From Sunxiuqinia dokdonensis (GTDB lineage: Bacteria > Bacteroidota > Bacteroidia > Bacteroidales > Prolixibacteraceae), in the NCBI RefSeq assembly GCF_001270965.1, contig NZ_LGIA01000124.1, positions 1 to 35,754 of the forward strand: DNA of 35,754 nucleotides, written 5' to 3'. The position numbers were made by a program, and so were the translations under genes. Each line of letters opens with the position of its first letter. Position 1 is the stretch's first letter. Shown here piece after piece: positions 32,946-35,754 of the stretch. Under the pieces are notes generated by a model. The model worked only from the letters and a program-made list of their open reading frames with translations, searched no databases and was not told the origin of the DNA.

Positions 32946-35666
32946 ATGAGTAAAAAAGGAATTCTTTTAGTTTTGGCTATTCAATTCATTGGATTAATGG
33001 CCTTTGCACAAGTTCAGGTAACCAATCTGCTCGTTGAAAACCGGATGGAGCCTGCGGGTATCGATAAGCAGGCGCCACGCCTGAGTTGGCAACTGCTTTC
33101 TTCCAAGCGGAATGTCATGCAAACTGCTTATGAAATTCGGGTGGCGACCGACCTGAAATCGCTTGAAAAAGGAAATAACCTGAGCTGGAATTCAGGGAAA
33201 ATCAATTCTGAACAATCGGTTTATGTACCCTATTCAGGAGACGAGCTGTTGCCCGGAACGACTTACTACTGGCAGGTTCGGGCTTGGGACAACCAGGGAA
33301 AACGCTCAAAATGGAGCGAGCCTTCACATTGGCTCACAGGAATCAAGGATGTTGACAACTGGAAGGCCCAATGGATTCAGGTGGGCTTTGAGGAAGAGGA
33401 AGGACGCCCTTCACCTTTATTTCGAAAAGATTTCAGCAGTGCCAAAAAAGTGAAGCAAGCGGTAGCCTTCATTACTGCAAAAGGGGTTTATGAAGCCGAG
33501 ATTAACGGTCAAAAGGTGGGCGATGCTTGTCTGGCCCCATTCTGGACGAGCTACAACGAAAGATTGCAGTACCAAACCTACGATGTGACTGAGCTGGTGA
33601 AACAAGGAACCAATGCCGTGGGTGTGACCCTGGGGAGCGGTTGGTATCGTGGAAACATCGGTTTTAGCGGACAGGTCAATGTTTATGGCAGCGAGCTGGC
33701 CTTGCTTTTTCAGTTGGAGCTCACTTATGAGGATGGCAGCAAGGAGCGGATTGTGTCCGACGATTCTTGGAAATCATCGACTGGCCCCATTGTGTATGCT
33801 GAGCTTTATCATGGCGAAACCTACGATGCCCGCCTGGAAAAAGCCGGTTGGTCAACGCCTGGATACGACGACAGCGCCTGGAGTGGGGTTGAAGTGAAGG
33901 ATTATTCCAAAGATATTTTGATCACCACCGAAAATGAGCCCATTCGCAAGAAGGAAGTGTTTCATCCAGTTGAGATTCTGACCACGCCCGAAGGTGACCA
34001 GGTCATCGACTTTGGACAGAACCTGGTGGGCTGGGTGCAAATGAAAGTCTCTGGAAATGCGGGCGATCAAGTTTCCATTACACACACCGAAGTCTTGGAC
34101 AAAGATGGAAACGTTTACCTGGAAAGCTTGCGGTCGGCCAAACAAAAAAATACCTTTATTCTGAAAGGCGAAAGCGTGGAGGAGTTCGAGCCGCATTTTA
34201 CCTGGCAAGGGTTTCGCTTCATCAAAGTGGAAGGCTACCCGGGCGAGCTGAAACCGGAAAATTTTACCGCCACCGCGCTCTATTCCGATATGGAGCAAAC
34301 AGGCTCTTTTGTTTGTTCCGATGAGCTGGTGAACCAATTGCAGCACAACATCCAGTGGGGACAGCGTGGCAACTTTCTGGATGTGCCAACCGATTGTCCG
34401 CAGCGCGATGAGCGCCTGGGATGGACTGGCGACGCACAGGCTTTTGCCCGTACAGCAACCTTCAATTTTCGGGTGCATAGCTTTTTCGATAAGTGGCTCA
34501 AGGACGTAGCTGCCGACCAATACGATAATGGGGGCGTTCCCTTTGTGGTGCCCGATGTGTTGAGAAACGGGCAGGTCAGCCCGGGGTGGGCCGATGTAGC
34601 TACGGTAGGCCCATGGACCATGTATTTGGCCTACGGTGATAAGGATTTGCTGGCGCAGCAGTACGAAAGCATGAAGGGGTGGGTGAATTACATCAGTTCC
34701 GTCAGTTCTGATGACTTGTGGAAGCCTGACTTTTCCTTTGGCGACTGGCTATTCTACCGGCCTTTTGACGACAACTCAGGCATGTCGGCTGTAACCGATA
34801 AAAGCTTGATTGCGCAAGCCTTTTATGCTCACTCGACGCAGTTGCTCATCCATGCTGCCCAGGTGCTAAACAAGCAGGATGATGTGACGAAATATGAGCA
34901 GTTGTTGAAGAACATTAAGCATTCTTTTGTGCAGGAATATATGACGCCAAACGGCAAGCTGGTTTCGGGAACACAGACGGCCTATGTTTTGGCACTGAAC
35001 TTTGACTTGCTTCCTGAAGACTTGCGTGAGCAGGCGGCCAAACGACTGGTCGACAATATCCGGACCTACAATACGCACCTGACGACAGGTTTCCTGGGCA
35101 CGCCTTACCTGTGTCATGTGTTGTCGCGCTTTGGGTACAACGATGTGGCTTACGAACTGTTGATGCAGAAAAACTACCCTTCGTGGTTGTATCCGGTGAC
35201 CATGGGTGCCACCACCATTTGGGAACGCTGGGACGGCATCAAGCCCGACGGAACCTTCCAAACGCCCGGAATGAACTCGTTTAACCATTACGCCTACGGT
35301 GCCATTGGCGATTGGATGTACCGGGTAGTAGCTGGAATTGATACCGAAGCGGAGAATCCGGGATACAAGGGAATTCAAATCAAACCGCATATTGGCGATC
35401 AACTCAGCCATGCCAAAGCAGAATTGAAAACCTACTACGGAACTGTAGTTTCCGGATGGGAAAAAGTGGGTGACAAGCTGAAACTCAATGTTAGCATTCC
35501 GGTGAATACCAACGCGATTGTTTATGTGCCCGCGTCAGCTACGTCGGCCGTGACCGAAAGCGGGAAGCAACTAGCTGACGTATCGGGTCTTGAAGTTGTT
35601 GGCCACGAGGACGGCTACGTCGTGGTGAAACTTGGCTCGGGAGCTTACCAGTTTGAAAGTAATTAG
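32946..35666 (+). CDS. GH78 alpha-L-rhamnosidase
   Basis: A 906-residue exported enzyme that releases alpha-linked L-rhamnose from pectins, glycosides or other glycans. The signal peptide is cleaved near residue 21 (IQFIGLMAFA). A fibronectin-like domain at about 23-135 (TYYWQVRAWDNQGKRSKWS) is followed by the N-terminal sandwich domain at about 140-325 (VYEAEINGQKVGDACLAP, GVTLGSGWYRGN), a second sandwich at about 335-445 (QVIDFGQNLVGWVQMKV), and the (alpha/alpha)6 catalytic barrel at about 450-800. The hallmark VPTDCPQRDERLGWTGDAQ gives acidic residues Asp483, Asp488, Glu489 and Asp496; Glu760 in TTIWERWDG is the other catalytic acid. A C-terminal beta domain closes the protein. Length is normal. 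It is separated from the mutarotase by a terminator and followed after 8 bp by another secreted-protein gene. Confidence 0.95.
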   Translation: MSKKGILLVLAIQFIGLMAFAQVQVTNLLVENRMEPAGIDKQAPRLSWQLLSSKRNVMQTAYEIRVATDLKSLEKGNNLSWNSGKINSEQSVYVPYSGDELLPGTTYYWQVRAWDNQGKRSKWSEPSHWLTGIKDVDNWKAQWIQVGFEEEEGRPSPLFRKDFSSAKKVKQAVAFITAKGVYEAEINGQKVGDACLAPFWTSYNERLQYQTYDVTELVKQGTNAVGVTLGSGWYRGNIGFSGQVNVYGSELALLFQLELTYEDGSKERIVSDDSWKSSTGPIVYAELYHGETYDARLEKAGWSTPGYDDSAWSGVEVKDYSKDILITTENEPIRKKEVFHPVEILTTPEGDQVIDFGQNLVGWVQMKVSGNAGDQVSITHTEVLDKDGNVYLESLRSAKQKNTFILKGESVEEFEPHFTWQGFRFIKVEGYPGELKPENFTATALYSDMEQTGSFVCSDELVNQLQHNIQWGQRGNFLDVPTDCPQRDERLGWTGDAQAFARTATFNFRVHSFFDKWLKDVAADQYDNGGVPFVVPDVLRNGQVSPGWADVATVGPWTMYLAYGDKDLLAQQYESMKGWVNYISSVSSDDLWKPDFSFGDWLFYRPFDDNSGMSAVTDKSLIAQAFYAHSTQLLIHAAQVLNKQDDVTKYEQLLKNIKHSFVQEYMTPNGKLVSGTQTAYVLALNFDLLPEDLREQAAKRLVDNIRTYNTHLTTGFLGTPYLCHVLSRFGYNDVAYELLMQKNYPSWLYPVTMGATTIWERWDGIKPDGTFQTPGMNSFNHYAYGAIGDWMYRVVAGIDTEAENPGYKGIQIKPHIGDQLSHAKAELKTYYGTVVSGWEKVGDKLKLNVSIPVNTNAIVYVPASATSAVTESGKQLADVSGLEVVGHEDGYVVVKLGSGAYQFESN

Positions 35667-35674
35667 CGAGCGAT

Positions 35675-35754
35675 ATGAAACTTTTTGTCAGTGTTTTGTT
35701 TGTTTTGCTTCTGTCGATCGTGGTTTACGCCCAGGCCGATGAGGATTCCACGGA
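35675..35754 (+). CDS. Start of a further secreted protein, cut by the window edge
   Basis: An ATG at 35675, 8 bp after the rhamnosidase stop, opens a frame that runs out of the window. The visible residues are a typical signal peptide (MKLFVSVLFVLLLSIVVYAQ) followed by ADEDST. Spacing and signal peptide indicate a co-transcribed secreted protein of the same locus, most likely another enzyme or binding protein, but its family cannot be told. Confidence 0.75.
   Translation, partial: MKLFVSVLFVLLLSIVVYAQADEDST

Noticed and set aside
1-35754. tRNA or rRNA genes, or insertion sequences
   Set aside because: No cloverleaf, rRNA segment, transposase or terminal inverted repeat pair was recognised on either strand.

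Overview
The window looks like a chromosomal segment of a member of the Bacteroidota, most likely a polysaccharide-degrading one of the Marinilabiliales/Prolixibacteraceae type. The order is an inference from overall gene content; the phylum is better supported. Phylum evidence: a SusC/SusD pair with a DUF3823 lipoprotein, an ECF sigma/FecR pair, the gene order rpsF-rpsR-rplI, promoters of the TTTG-N19-TAnnTTTG type (cleanest before rpsF), and many secreted lipoproteins.

Left part (1-12.5 kb) is mostly housekeeping. On the minus strand lie a pyruvate:ferredoxin oxidoreductase (nifJ), a four-helix-bundle (S23-type) protein gene bordered on both sides by heptamer repeats, and an AAA-type ATPase with a DUF4143-like C-terminus. 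A U32 peptidase-family gene (RlhA-like) diverges from the ATPase. It is followed by a DUF6807 protein convergent with a Gfo/Idh/MocA oxidoreductase, a cytidylate-kinase-like protein, and the rpsF-rpsR-rplI operon on the minus strand with a clear promoter and terminator.

Right part (12.5-35.75 kb) is all on the plus strand and is carbohydrate-related. A large DUF4964/DUF5127/DUF4965/DUF1793 lipoprotein stands first. Then comes a polysaccharide utilisation locus (PUL): ECF sigma factor, FecR-type anti-sigma, SusC with an N-terminal STN signalling domain, SusD, DUF3823 lipoprotein, a strong internal terminator, a GH43-like five-bladed propeller, a GH127-type beta-L-arabinofuranosidase, a second GH43-like propeller, a 627-bp non-coding stretch with sixteen 21-bp tandem repeats, a GH43, a Tat-exported enolase-superfamily protein, another GH43, and an aldose 1-epimerase. 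A strong terminator follows, then a GH78 alpha-L-rhamnosidase and the start of another secreted protein cut by the window edge.

The enzyme set (L-arabinofuranose- and L-rhamnose-releasing hydrolases, mutarotase, sugar-acid-dehydratase-like enolase) suggests a pectic side chain, arabinan/arabinogalactan or similar plant or algal glycan. SusC/D would import the oligosaccharide, and glycan sensing would pass through the SusC STN domain to FecR and the sigma factor. The least explained features are the 21-bp repeat tract inside the PUL, the heptamer arrays around the four-helix gene, and the periplasmic enolase-superfamily enzyme.
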